DNA of 64,000 nt. Origin: Channallabes apus (taxonomy: Eukaryota > Chordata > Actinopteri > Siluriformes > Clariidae). The notes beneath the pieces were generated by a model, which saw only the letters and a program-made list of their open reading frames with translations, was not told the DNA's origin and did not search any database. Made by a program: the position numbers and the translations under genes. The stretch is from NCBI GenBank assembly GCA_030522415.1, contig CM060115.1, positions 16,339,191 to 16,403,190 of the forward strand. The letters are read 5' to 3'. Each line of letters begins with the position of its first letter. Positions within the stretch are counted from its first letter, which is position 1. Of the stretch, positions 23,701 to 34,856 are shown one piece after another.

Positions 23701-25690
23701 CTAACACCCCCATCTCACCTACTAACACCCCCATCTCACCTACTAATACCCCTATGTCACCTACTAACACCCCATCTCACCTACTAATACCCCCATCTCA
23801 TCTACTAACACCCCCATCTCATCTACTAACACCCATATCTCACCTACTAACACCCCCATCTCACCTACTAACACCCCCATCTCACCTACTAACACCCCAT
23901 CTCACCTACTAATACCCCCATCTCACCTACTAATACCCCCATCTCACCTACTAATACCCCCATCTCACCTACTAATACCCCCATCTCACCTACTAACACC
24001 CCCATCTCATCTACTAATAACCCCCATTTCACCTACTAACACCCCCATCTCACCTACTAACACCCCCATCTCATCTACTAACACCCCCATCTCATCTACT
24101 AACACCCCCATCTCACCTACTAACACCCCCATCTCACCTACTAACACCCCCATCTCATCTACTAATACCCCTATCTCACCTACTAACACCCCCATCTCAC
24201 CTACTAACACCCCCATCTCACCTACTAACACCCCCATCTCACCTACTAACACCCCCATCTCACCTACTAACACCCCATCTCACCTACTAACACCCCATCT
24301 CACCTACTAACACCCCCATCTCACCTACTAACACCCCCATCTCACCTACTAATACCCCATCTCACCTACTAACACCCCTATCTCACCAATAATACCCATA
24401 TCTCACCTACTAACACCCCCATCTCACCTACTAACACCCCCATCTCACCTACTAATACCCCCATCTCACCTACTAATACCCCATCTCACCTACTAATACC
24501 CCCATCTCACCTACTAATACCCCCATCTCACCTACTAATACCCCCATCTCACCTACTAATACCCCCATCTCACCTACTAACACCCCCATCTCACCTACTA
24601 ACACCCCCATCTCACCTACTAACACCCCCATCTCACCTACTAACACCCCCATCTCACCTACTAACACCCCCATCTCACCTACTAACACCCCCATCTCACC
24701 TACTAACACCCCCATCTCACCTACTAACACCCCCATCTCACCTACTAACACCCCCATCTCACCTACTAACACCCCCATCTCACCTACTAATACCCCCATC
24801 TCACCTACTAATACCCCCATCTCACCTACTAATACCCCCATCTCACCTACTAATACCCCCATCTCACCTACTAACACCCCTATTTCACCTACTAACACCC
24901 CCATCTCACCTACTAACACCCCCATCTCACCTACTAACACCCCATCTCACCTACTAACACCCCCATCTCACCTAATACCCCATCTCACCTACTAACACCC
25001 CTATCTCACCAATAATACCCATATCTCACCTACTAACACCCCCATCTCACCTACTAACACCCCCATCTCACCTACTAATACCCCTATGTCACCTACTAAC
25101 ACCCCATCTCACCTACTAATACCCCCATCTCACCTACTAATACCCCCATCTCACCTACTAATACCCCCATCTCACCTACTAACACCCCCATCTCACCTAC
25201 TAACACCCCATCTCATCTACTAATACCCCCATCTCACCTACTAATACCCCCACCTCACCTACTAACACCCCCATCTCACCTACTAACACCCCCATCTCAT
25301 CTACTAATACCTCTATTTCACCTACTAACACCCCCATCTCACCTACTAACACCCCCATCTCATCTACTAATACCCATATCTCACCTACTAACACCCCCAT
25401 CTCACCTACTAACACCCCCATCTCACCTACTAACACCCCCATCTCATCTACTAACACCCCCATCTCACCTACTAACACCCCCATCTCACCTACTAACACC
25501 CCCATCTCACCTACTAACACCCCGTCTCACCTACTAACACCCCCATCTCACCTACTAATACCCCCATCTCACCTACTAATACCCCCATCTCACCTACTAA
25601 TACCCCCATCTCACCTACTAATACCCCCATCTCACCTACTAATACCCCTATTTCACCTACTAACACCCCCATCTCACCTACTAACACCCA
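20769..25690. repeat. 21-bp minisatellite, about 234 tandem copies (4.9 kb)
   Basis: The unit is CTCACCTACTAAYA followed by CCCCCAT, with variants at a few sites (AAT/AAC, CCCCTAT, CATCTACT, one-base-short CCCCAT). Because 21 is a multiple of three, the minus strand gives long MGVLVGE-repeat frames broken only where a unit lost a base; these are not genes. The array lies in the largest ccdc124 intron. On the transcript strand each unit contains TAG|GTGAG, a 5' splice-site-like sequence, and a run of five G. Long blocks within the array are duplicated out of register, as described in the findings. Confidence 0.97.
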
Positions 25691-25764
25691 ACTCCAACAC
25701 AGCAGCTCTGGTCACATGGTCTGTGGGGGTATAATTAATCACTGTTAATCATAGCTGATTGTTG

Positions 25765-25801
<37 letters not shown>

Positions 25802-25985
25802 CTTTCTTCTCAGGCTCTTTAAGCGCTTGCTCCTGGTCGAGGTTCTGCTTGATCTGAGCCCGTGTCACTCTGCTCGGCGCCGCCTGGCTCTGTTTGCCTT
25901 TCAGCTTGACATCCTCCTCATCCAGGAGACGCTGGTTCTCTCTCTTCCTCTCCAGAGCCTCCAGTCGCTTCTTCTCCTTCTCATC
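25802..25985 (-). CDS. ccdc124: ccdc124 coding exon 2
   Basis: The acceptor is a (TG)n tract ending TGCAG|GAT; the donor AAAG|gtttcac runs straight into (CA)n. It encodes DEKEKKRLEALERKRENQRL and continues as LDEEDVKLKGKQSQAAPSRV, then TRAQIKQNLDQEQALKEPEK. This is the charged helical segment that follows EQRK in the human protein. 184 bp, so skipping it would shift the frame. Confidence 0.95.
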
Positions 25986-26019
25986 CTGCACACACACACA
26001 CACACACACACACATTTCA

Positions 26020-26925
26020 GTTCCCAGTGTCTTGGCTTAACGTGATTCTGTTGTTCTGTGGTTTTATTCCTCCTGATGTACAGAGACAGCAGGAACCAAC
26101 ACAACCCACGAGTGAGACGTGAACACGACTCTGAAGGTGTTTCAAGGACTCGTGCGTCCTGTGTGAATCGCCTGATAAAATTAGACGTAGTGAGCAATTA
26201 AGCGCGCGACCCCGCTGACCTGCATTACTGCAGCGTCCCAATTCTACACGTTAACGTTTCCGTACGACTTTCACGTCACGTGCAGCACTCGAGCTCCACC
26301 ACACTGTTCACAAACTCAAATACACACGCAACACTCTTACAACACCTGTCTCACACACTGAGGGTGGAACGCCTGTCCCGTACACCGAGAGGAACGCCGA
26401 GTAAAGAGTCTGCATCATAACACACACCCGTATGCACAGAGTCACACAGAAACAATTGACTGAACAGAAGGAGATTTTGCCTTGTAGTGACTTTAGACAG
26501 GAAATGATGTCAGAAGTAAAAGGTTAAAGCTCTCCTCATCAGCCTTAAGGACACATGTCTCCCGTCTCCGTGTCCTCAGCCATGTCCTTTCTCTGGAACA
26601 CAATCACATTTGCTGATGCCGGAGAAAAGACAACACACACATCAGAGGATTTAACAAGGTTAAATCAAGGTGTGTGTGTATGTGTCCTGTCCCCTGGAGA
26701 CATGTGCGTCCCAAATTAACGTCCCCGAGCCCTAGATTTCTAGCCCTAGAGTGCCGGTTCTGAAGCAGACGTCGTCTGTGTGATGAAGACGTCTCGAGAT
26801 GTTTCTGAGGTCACAGGTCACGAGGTGTGAGGAGCGTCAGGGTCACACTGTCTCCCGGTCAGTAATGAGGTCACCATTATTTCACATCAATTCCTACTGG
26901 CTTTGAAAACATTCTGCATTTACTG
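26020..26925. other. ccdc124 intron sequence with no recognised element
   Basis: Unique-looking sequence between coding exon 2 and a decayed Tc1 copy. Short frames here show no conserved segments. Confidence 0.4.
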
Positions 26926-26929
26926 AACC

Positions 26930-27900
26930 CAAAATTCATAAATAAATAAAAGACGGAGATAAATCCCTGCGCCTGGGTGAGGGCGTGTCGGGCGTGTAGA
27001 GAGTTCGGGAAGCAGACGTGTGCACCGGGTTTCTAACACAAAACCAGAACACTGCTGTGAAGGGGAACGAGGCACAATAATCAAGAAGAACCTGTCTCTC
27101 ATGAGGACCGTCCCAGGAAAGGAAGACCAGGAGTTACCTCCGCTGGAGAGGAGAAGTTCATTAGAGTGACGGCCTCAGAAACGTAGATTTAAGCACCTCA
27201 GATTAGAGCAGACAGAAACGCTTCTCAGAGCTCAAGAGGCAGATAGATTTCCACATGCAGAGTTCAGAGGTTCATGAATCAGGCCTTCAGGGTCAAACTG
27301 CAGCAAAGAAACCATTACAGTTCAGTAGAACGAACAGCAGAAGAGACTCGCTTGGGCTGAGAAACACAAGGAGTGGACGTTAGATCAGTGGAACCCCATC
27401 CTTTGGACTGATTCCAAATCTGAGTCAAAATTTGAGTTTTTTGGTTCTAACCACTGTGTCTTTGTTAAACAGGAAGCAGGAGAACAGAACTCAGTTCCTG
27501 AACAGATGATTGTTGGACCGGAGAGAGAAGGAAAAGCAGCCAACAGGTTCTCTACACCTCTGGAACTCCTTCAGGATTGGTGGAAAACCATCCCAGGTGA
27601 CGACCTCATCAGGCTGACTGAGAGAAGACGAGAGCAGGCAAAGCTGGCGACTTTAAAGAATCGAAAATATACAATGCATTCTGGGTTATTTAACACGTTT
27701 TTGTTGAATTCATAACTCCATACTTTTTTCACATCTGCTCCACCATCAGGGGCTGCACGTTAGAGTGGATGTGAAATTCTGTGGGAAACTGCGAAGAGTC
27801 ATTTGCGGTGTGTTGTGAAATAATGCAACAAACAATAATGCAAATAATAACAATAATAATAAAGAATTTTACAAGACAAAGGTGTCAGCTTTTTAGAATG
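26930..27900 (+). mobile_element. Decayed Tc1-like transposon remnant
   Basis: Fragments resembling a fish Tc1 transposase and its 3' end remain: GAAACCATTACAG, GGACGTTAGATCAGTGGAA (transposase middle), and CTCCTTCAGGATTGGTGG with CTTTAAAGAATCGAAAATAT near the 3' end. The reading frame is broken throughout and no clean terminal repeats were found. It lies in a ccdc124 intron. Confidence 0.5.
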
Positions 27901-28362
27901 TGTGAGTTTGGCGCCACATAGTGGTCACTGAGAGATGCACACAGTTCTGTAAAAAGTTTATCATCCTCTTACACATCTACTCTGTGTAAAACTGGGCATT
28001 TCTTCTGTTGTGTGTGTGTGTGTGTGTGTGCGTGTGTGTGGGTTGGGTGCTGGGGTGAGTCAGCCTCAGCGGTTTCAGTGAATCAGTCCGGCAGCACAAT
28101 GATAGAGAATGTCTGTCCTGGTGGTGAATAATCATAATATCAGAAAATACTCAACAACAACAACAACACAGTGGAAAACAGCTCAGAGTCAAAAAACACC
28201 ATGTAGTGTTGTCCCTCCCTCCCTCCGTCCCTCCCTGCAGGGCTGCCTCTGAACGAGGTCAGCTGACCCAGGATTCCAATTCAGCAATTTAAAGGCACGG
28301 AACATGAGCATTATGCAGAACTAAAAAACAAACCTGGGACTTTTTTTTAATATGCTTTACAC

Positions 28363-28626
28363 TAGGGCTGTAACTAACGATTAGTCGGTCAATTATTTTT
28401 CGATTAATCGATTAATCGGATAAAACTAACCGCTTTAATTTGATGTTTTGCTTAACTATATAAAACCATAAATCAGGGTATTATTTATGTATAAAGGTAA
28501 ACTTTAAAAAATGCAAAAGCCACATAGAGTTTAATGATCTTTAATTTTGACATTTAAACCTTATTTTATGTAAATCAACATTTTTGTTTTTAACAATAAT
28601 TGCAGATGGCAAGTTGACAGATATAT

Positions 28627-28699
<73 letters not shown>

Positions 28700-29555
28700 A
28701 AGTTTAAAAAATGCACAGATATATTCAGTTGTTAAGAATGACCTCACTTTTAAATTCTCTTAAATTAATTCAACTTAAGAAGAATAATAGACTTCTAGAT
28801 TATTATGATATTATTTTTAATTGAAGTGTCTCTTGCTACATCCTTTTCACGGTTTATACATTATTCCTCTCCTGTATTTTATCCTTTTTTTGTTGTCTCA
28901 ATGAAAATTATATATATATGAGAGCGAGAGAGAGAGAGAGACCATGTTGCTACACTAGACATTCTCGTAATACAGCGACGTGGGGAGAGAAACAAATGGC
29001 CACTACTGTGTTCAGTCTGTTTATTTTGTCCTTTTTCCCGCAGTTCCCTCTGTACAGCGTGTAGGATTATGGGATATACAGTATCCGGTCCTCTGAAGTG
29101 TAAAATGAACATGAAGGAAACGCACTAGAAGTGTTGTCCGTGCGTTCGTTGGGATTTGAACACCAAGAAAAATCTGCATGCAACATTTTTTTTAACACCG
29201 TATAACCGCGCAGCCGGACAAACGCAGGTCACCAAAGCCCGTGTGAACACACACACTCTACACTATGTGTAGAAAACCCTCAGCGCTTCATCCGCGCTCA
29301 CCGGACACTACGAACGCCCGAATAAAACACGCTCGATTTTAACACCCGATAAGAAGCGTTTAATGTAAATGTCTCCCATACCTGGAGGACTTGGGCCGCG
29401 CGCTTTTCCTGCAAACGCTTCTGTAACCTCCATGTGTGTGTATTTGTGTATCTTGTGGTCGCGCTCCTCAGTGACGTGAGCAGCCCAACTAATCGATAAC
29501 GGCATTGACAACAAACTTCATTATCGATAATTATCAGTTAGTTGTTGCAGCCCTA
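28363..29555. mobile_element. Non-autonomous hAT-type element with 8-bp target duplication
   Basis: The ends read TAGGGCTGTAAC and, inverted, TAGGGCTGCAAC. The flanks CTTTACAC at 28,355-28,362 and 29,556-29,563 are identical 8-bp direct repeats, the hAT hallmark. Sub-terminal CGATTAATCGATTAATCG motifs are present on the left and ATTATCGATAATTATC on the right. There is no transposase frame; the interior is filler with a (TA)n tract at about 28,620-28,700. It sits in the ccdc124 intron between coding exons 1 and 2. Confidence 0.88.
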
Positions 29556-29889
29556 CTTTACACATTGTATATTCTTGTCAAAGGCGTACAAGACTCACTT
29601 TGTCAGATTTACAAACAAACCTGACGTATGAATGCACTCCTGGAACGGAACTCGTTCGTAAGTCGGGGACTGCCTGTATTACTGATCACTAAATTAGTAA
29701 TTTATCACAAAATATTTCTTCAACGCAAGATGCATTCTGACACACACACAGTCTTTCTCTCTCTCTCACGCACACACACCTAATAAACCTTTGGTGAGCA
29801 TTAGATTAGTGTAGGTTAGTGTAGGTGAGACACCACAGTGTGTTAGAGGAGTGTGCACGGATGATGATGATGATGATGAAGAGCCAGAC

Positions 29890-30048
29890 CTTCCTTTGCT
29901 CCTTCTTCAGTACATGTTTGTCGCTCTCCTGCCACAGCGCGTCCTCCAGCTCCGCCTGCTTCTTGGCGTCCGCTGCTGCTTTCACCTCGGCTTTCCGAGC
30001 TCGCGCCGCCGCCGACTTCGAGTTCTCACCCTGGAACTTCTTAGGCAT
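29890..30048 (-). CDS. ccdc124: ccdc124 coding exon 1 (initiator)
   Basis: The ATG at 30,048 opens MPKKFQGENSKSAAARARKA, nearly identical to the human N-terminus, which fixes the start. The acceptor GGTGCAG|AAATG lies two bases upstream and is preceded by a (TG)24 tract. The donor is AGGAAG|gtctgg. 159 bp, 53 codons. Confidence 0.96.
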
Positions 30049-30059
30049 TTCTGCACCTT

Positions 30060-30111
<52 letters not shown>

Positions 30112-30183
30112 AGTAGAAATGTTATTGAGAAATAATTATTTGCTCAAAACCTTAAAAAACCCTGTAATTAACAAGGATTCATG

Positions 30184-30233
<50 letters not shown>

Positions 30234-30649
30234 GTATATTAACTATTTATTGAAAGATGAAACCTCACTGCTGATCATGTGACAGCCAATCAGGGTTAAC
30301 GTAGCTGTGCCAGTCGGTGTGGGCGGGGTTTGTGTGATTAAAGGTGTTACTGATTATCATATTCATAGAAAAACTTTCGAGCAGGTTCTTAACCGGTGAC
30401 GTCATCACTGTTTTCATGATGTCACATTCTGTTTCAGCATTAAGTACAGACATAAACACTGTGTGAAAGACAGAAAACACTCATTTATTTATATATGATT
30501 GTAACTGTTTTAATGTTTGATCTCCAGGACATTAAAGCTGAGCTCTAAGATCAATCAGGTTTATTATAAGTGTAGATGATGATAAGGTTTGTGTTACTAC
30601 TGACTTTAATTCGAAGGAAATACATTTCAGTCGCTCGAGTCAACAAAGT

Positions 30650-31206
30650 GAGAGTGTGTGTGAGTATGAGAATGTGTGTATGAGAGAGGGAGTGTGTGTG
30701 TATGAGAGAGAGAGAGTGAATGAGAGAGGGAGTGTGTGTGTATGAGAGAGAGAGTGAGTATGAGTGTGTGTGTATGAGTGTCTGTGAGTATGAGAGAGAG
30801 TGTGTGTGTGAGAGAGAGTGTGTATGAGTGTGTGTGAGAGAGAGAGTGTGAGTATATGAGTGTGTGTCTGATAGAGAGTGTGTGTATGTGAGAGAGAGTA
30901 TGTGTGTGTATGAGAGAGTGTGTGTGTGTCTGAGAGAGAGTATGTGTGTGTATGAGAGAGTGTGTGTGTGTGAGAGAGAGTGTATGAGAGAGAGTGTGTG
31001 TATGTGAGAGAGAGTGTGTGTGTGTGTGCGTGTCTGAGAGAGAGTATGTGTATGAGAGAGTGTGTGTGTGAGAGTATGAGAGAGAGTGTACGAGTGTGTG
31101 TGAGAGTATATGAGTGTGTGTGTGTGTCTGATAGAGAGTGTGTGTATGTGAGAGAGAGTGTGTGTGAGTGTCTGAGAGAGAGTATGTGAGAGAGAGAGTA
31201 TGTGTG
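30650..31206. repeat. TGTG/GAGA mixed array
   Basis: About 550 bp of alternating (GT)n, GAGAGA and TATGAGAG blocks in irregular order, in the first intron of ccdc124 just downstream of its first exon. Frames through it are repeat artefacts. Confidence 0.9.
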
Positions 31207-31385
31207 TATATGCTAACTGGCTAACCCCGCTAACTACGTGCTGCTGTGTGCTAGACTCCCGCCTTTAACTCGCGCTACGATCTTCTTCTTCTACACTTTA
31301 TATATAAATGAGATAAATGCAGCTCACAGCCCCGATACAGGAGGAGGGGGGGGGAGGCGGCGGTTTAATCTCTGTATTTTCTGAC

Positions 31386-31446
31386 CTGTCGGAGCTCCAC
31401 TCTGCTCGGGCGCTGATCCTCTTCTTCGACACCCGCTGAAAGAGCG
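31386..31446 (-). other. ccdc124: ccdc124 non-coding first exon (5' end approximate)
   Basis: On the minus strand the sequence ends CCGACAG|gtcag, a good donor in the right place for the 5' UTR exon. The surrounding GC-rich sequence and a CTCTTTC pyrimidine start at about 31,444 suggest a promoter near 31.45 kb. No coding is expected here. The start position is inferred, not seen. Confidence 0.5.
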
Positions 31447-31989
31447 AAACGGCGCTTTAACGTTCACTTCCTCCCCCTGGAGGCTGAGTGCTGAAACTAC
31501 AACCTGATGTCATCCACACAGCATTACAGTAATTTATTTAGTTTTTAGACTTATTGACAGATACTTAGAAATACAACAACTGAAATTAAAAGAAACCTGT
31601 AAAATATTTAAGCCGTCGTTTTTGATTTTTAAAACGGTGTCTCTATCGTCGTTTTATCTTCAATTGGATATTTAGTATTTTAAAACTGTACAGGAGAGAA
31701 CACGAGAAAGCTTTAACATGCCATCTTGTGGTGAACTGATGAATTACACCTCCGACCAAAAAAAACAACGGAAAAATATCAAATTATTATAGAGTTCATA
31801 TATAATACCAAAAAATGGGTTAAATAAACACACGATAAAATAAACACACATATTTCATAACCTATTTTAATAAACCAGCTGACTCTTTAATGTGTTTTAG
31901 AAAGATAAAATAAATAAATAAATAAAGAGGATAAAGCCATCTTGTGGCTCAGCTGGAAATTACACATGACCAAAGAACGTGTCAAAGTA

Positions 31990-32278
31990 CAGTGGAACCT
32001 CGGATTACGAGTAAAGCGGTTTACGAGTGTTCCACAAGACGAGCAAAGATTGTTAATAAATTGTGACTTGAAAAACTTGGGGGCTGTAAAGCCAAGATCT
32101 GTCGTCTCTCCTGCTGGGTCTTAGTGCCTGCAGAGTTTGAGTGTGTGTGTTTGTGTAAGGCAGAGAGTGTGTGTGTGTTTGTTTGGGAACCTGAGAGGAG
32201 GGGGGCTGTAGAGGCGAGTGTGTGTGTGCTCATTCACTTACACCAACACACACACACACACACACACACGCACTCACA

Positions 32279-32325
<47 letters not shown>

Positions 32326-32580
32326 CTTTACAGCCCCCCTCCTCTCAGGGTCCCAAACAAACACACAGCACACACACTCTTCTCTGTCGCGATTGTTTTC
32401 AAAGGTGAGGAGCTGGTTAATTTGTCTGTTGTTGTTGTTGTTGTCTTACATTACAGCAGTGATTCCGATAGTATACGCTCACGCGAGTGTGACTAGCGAT
32501 GTTCCTTGCTAATTTTTAAACAGGTTTAAAAACGGTCTCTCCTTTAATGTGTGTGTGTGTGTGTGTGTGTGTGCCCGCAC

Positions 32581-32627
<47 letters not shown>

Positions 32628-32906
32628 ACACACACACAGCGCCTGCGTGCACAAAAGGGAACACTTATCTGTCCGGATTTATTTTTACATTTTATTAATG
32701 TAATATTAATGTGCATGTTTTTAAAGGTAAAGTGCAGGTTAATTTGTTTTATTTTTATTTAATATTTTGTGTTAATTATTTTTATGTATTTAATTTTTTG
32801 GGCTGTAGAACGAATAATTTAAGTTTCCATTATTTCCTATGGGAACCTTTAATTTGGATTACGAGTGTTTTGGAATACGAGCCGCTTCCAGAACTTTAAT
32901 CCACTG
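31990..32906. mobile_element. Non-autonomous mariner/Tc1-like element, TA-flanked
   Basis: The ends are CAGTGGAACCTCGGATTACGAG and, on the right, TACGAG...CTTTAATCCACTG, flanked by TA on both sides (31,988-31,989 and 32,907-32,908). The interior has no transposase; it contains an inverted duplication (GGGGGCTGTAAAGCC near 32,083 against GGCTTTACAGCCCCC near 32,325) and long (CA)n, (CT)n and (GT)n tracts. It lies between the two divergent genes. Confidence 0.75.
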
Positions 32907-32909
32907 TAA

Positions 32910-33590
32910 TTATCATACGATATGGATTTAAATATACATATGCAATACTGTTGAAATTTTTTTTTGAAAATATATAAAAAACAACAGCAACAGGATTTTT
33001 AAAGCATCATAGTGAAAGAATACAATTGCATTTTCTGTGTAACTTATTTGTACAGTATGTAATAATATATATATATACGCCCACAAACTGGAGACCCGTC
33101 TGAACGTATAAACATGAGTATAAAGTGAGATCTTGAGTCTGTAGTGTACAAACATTATGTATTTTATTATTTATTCATAATTTATCATTATTATTATTTA
33201 TCTTTATTTCTGCATGTGATAAAAACAAACAAACAAACTTACAGTTGAGTTCTTACACTTAAACTGAGTTACAGTTGAGTTCTGCTTAAATTGCATTAGC
33301 AATGTTACCACCAGGTAGCGCTCTTACACACATACGGTACACCTGTAAGCACGAGCTCTGGTGCTGATTCCCATCGTCCTGAGCAGGGGGTGCCTAAACT
33401 TTTAGAAACAGAATAAACATAAAACCAGAAATCCCTCCCACTGAATAAATCCAATCGATCACAGCACATACAGGCCAGTTAATCCACCAAGCCCCGCCCA
33501 CTGACTCCACCCACAACCAGCAATACAGCGTGGCAGTGCAAGTGGCTCATGTGCAATCAGGTGGATCTTAAGAGGATGCACACACACATT
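32910..33590. other. Intergenic stretch between the divergent genes
   Basis: AT-rich sequence without recognised coding segments or transposon ends. A short CT/CA microsatellite begins at about 33,593. Confidence 0.5.
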
Positions 33591-33593
33591 ATT

Positions 33594-33635
<42 letters not shown>

Positions 33636-33639
33636 CACT

Positions 33640-33706
33640 CTATACAAGAGTAGTGTTCATTTCTCAGCTTCAGCCCGGAGCAAAGAGGACGTCAGCAGTA
33701 AACAGG
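33640..33706 (+). promoter_or_regulatory. slc5a5: Candidate slc5a5 promoter and non-coding first exon
   Basis: A TATA-like CTATACAAG near 33,640 is followed by GC-richer sequence ending AAACAGG|gtaagatg, a very good donor. The initiator exon at 36,803 has its own acceptor, so an upstream non-coding exon is needed, and this is the best candidate found. GACGTCAG at 33,688-33,695 resembles a cAMP-response element, of interest because NIS transcription is TSH/cAMP driven in mammals. All of this is inference. Confidence 0.35.
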
Positions 33707-34856
33707 GTAAGATGAACAAACTGGACAAACGTATTACATCACAACATATAGATTTGATTTGTATCTTTAAAAAACACAATTTATTACTTTTCAGCTCCTC
33801 TTCCTAATATGACAATTTTCATTTCATTATTACGCTATAAAAAAGCTGTATAAAATTCTCTGTAACATAAACAATGAATATAAATTTACTAGATTCTACA
33901 GAAACTCTGCTTGTTAATAAACACATTATATTATCTTATAGCTGCTTTTCATTGTATCTTAGAAATATCTTTATCATGTTTTACAATGCATAGCTTTATT
34001 TTCATTATTAATTATATATATATATATATATATATATTTCAAAGTAATATTTTATAACTGAAGTGGATTAATGAGCTAAATGATGATACATACAGTCATG
34101 GCCAAAATTGTTGGCACCCCTGAAATTTTTCCAGAAAATCAAGTATTTCTCACAGAAAAGTGCTGCATTAACACACGTTTTTCTGTACACACGTTTATTC
34201 TCTTTGTGTGTATTGGAACAACAAAAAAAAAAAAGCAAATTTGACATAATGTCACACAAAACTCCAAAAGTGGGCTGGACAAAATTATTGGCACCCTTTG
34301 AAAATTGTGCATAAATAAGATTGTTTCAAACATGTGATGCTCCTTTAAACTCACCTGGGGCAAGTAACAGATGTGGGCAATATAAAAATCACACCAGAGA
34401 AAAAGGAGAGAAGTTCATGTAATATTTGCATTGTGTGTCTCTGTGTGTGTGTGCCAGAAAGAGGAAAAGAGAACTGTGTGAGGACTTGAGAACCAAAATT
34501 GTGGAAAAATATCAACAATCTCAAGGTTACAAGTCCATCTCCAGAGATTTTGTCCACAGTGTGCAACATTGTCAAGAAGTTTGCGACCCATAGCTCTGTA
34601 GCTAATCTCCCTGTACGTGGACGGAAGAGAAAACATGATGAAAGGTTCCAACGCAGGATAGTCCGGATGGTGGATAAGCAGCCAAACAAGTTCCAAAGAA
34701 ATTCAAGTTGTCCTTCAGGCTCAGAGAGCATCAGTGTCGGTGTGATGAGTGTGAACTGTCCGTCGATATTTAAATGAAATGAAACGCTATGGCAGGAGAC
34801 CCAGGAGGACCCCACTGCTCTAAATCCCATTCAACACCTGTCGAGAGATCTTAAAA

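Larger units (their letters stand above)
15403..31450 (-). other. ccdc124: ccdc124 gene (whole span): ribosome-associated coiled-coil protein CCDC124
   Basis: Four coding exons (159, 184, 100 and 202 bp) join in frame to 645 bp, 214 residues plus stop; the human protein has 223. The product starts MPKKFQGENSKSAAARARKA and is a highly charged K/E/R helix through about residue 100. The conserved C-terminal half follows (PLEEN, ARTIEDAIA, DRHPERRMKAAF, NPNMRMSQLKQ, SPENPLNQ). Family knowledge: CCDC124 and its yeast counterpart Lso2 bind idle 80S ribosomes at the tRNA/mRNA sites and help them return to translation. Orthologues also associate with centrosome and midbody. The gene faces slc5a5 head to head. 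Its introns are swollen by a 21-bp minisatellite, a LINE and a hAT element. Only the 5' UTR limits are uncertain. Confidence 0.95.

Noticed and set aside
20769..25690. Long minus-strand frames of MGVLVGE repeats as a repetitive protein gene
   Set aside because: The frame is forced by a 21-bp unit, is broken wherever a unit loses a base, has no unique N- or C-terminus, and lies in a ccdc124 intron.
20769..25690. CRISPR-like appearance of regularly spaced repeats
   Set aside because: There are no unique spacers; units are contiguous, and the genome is a vertebrate's.
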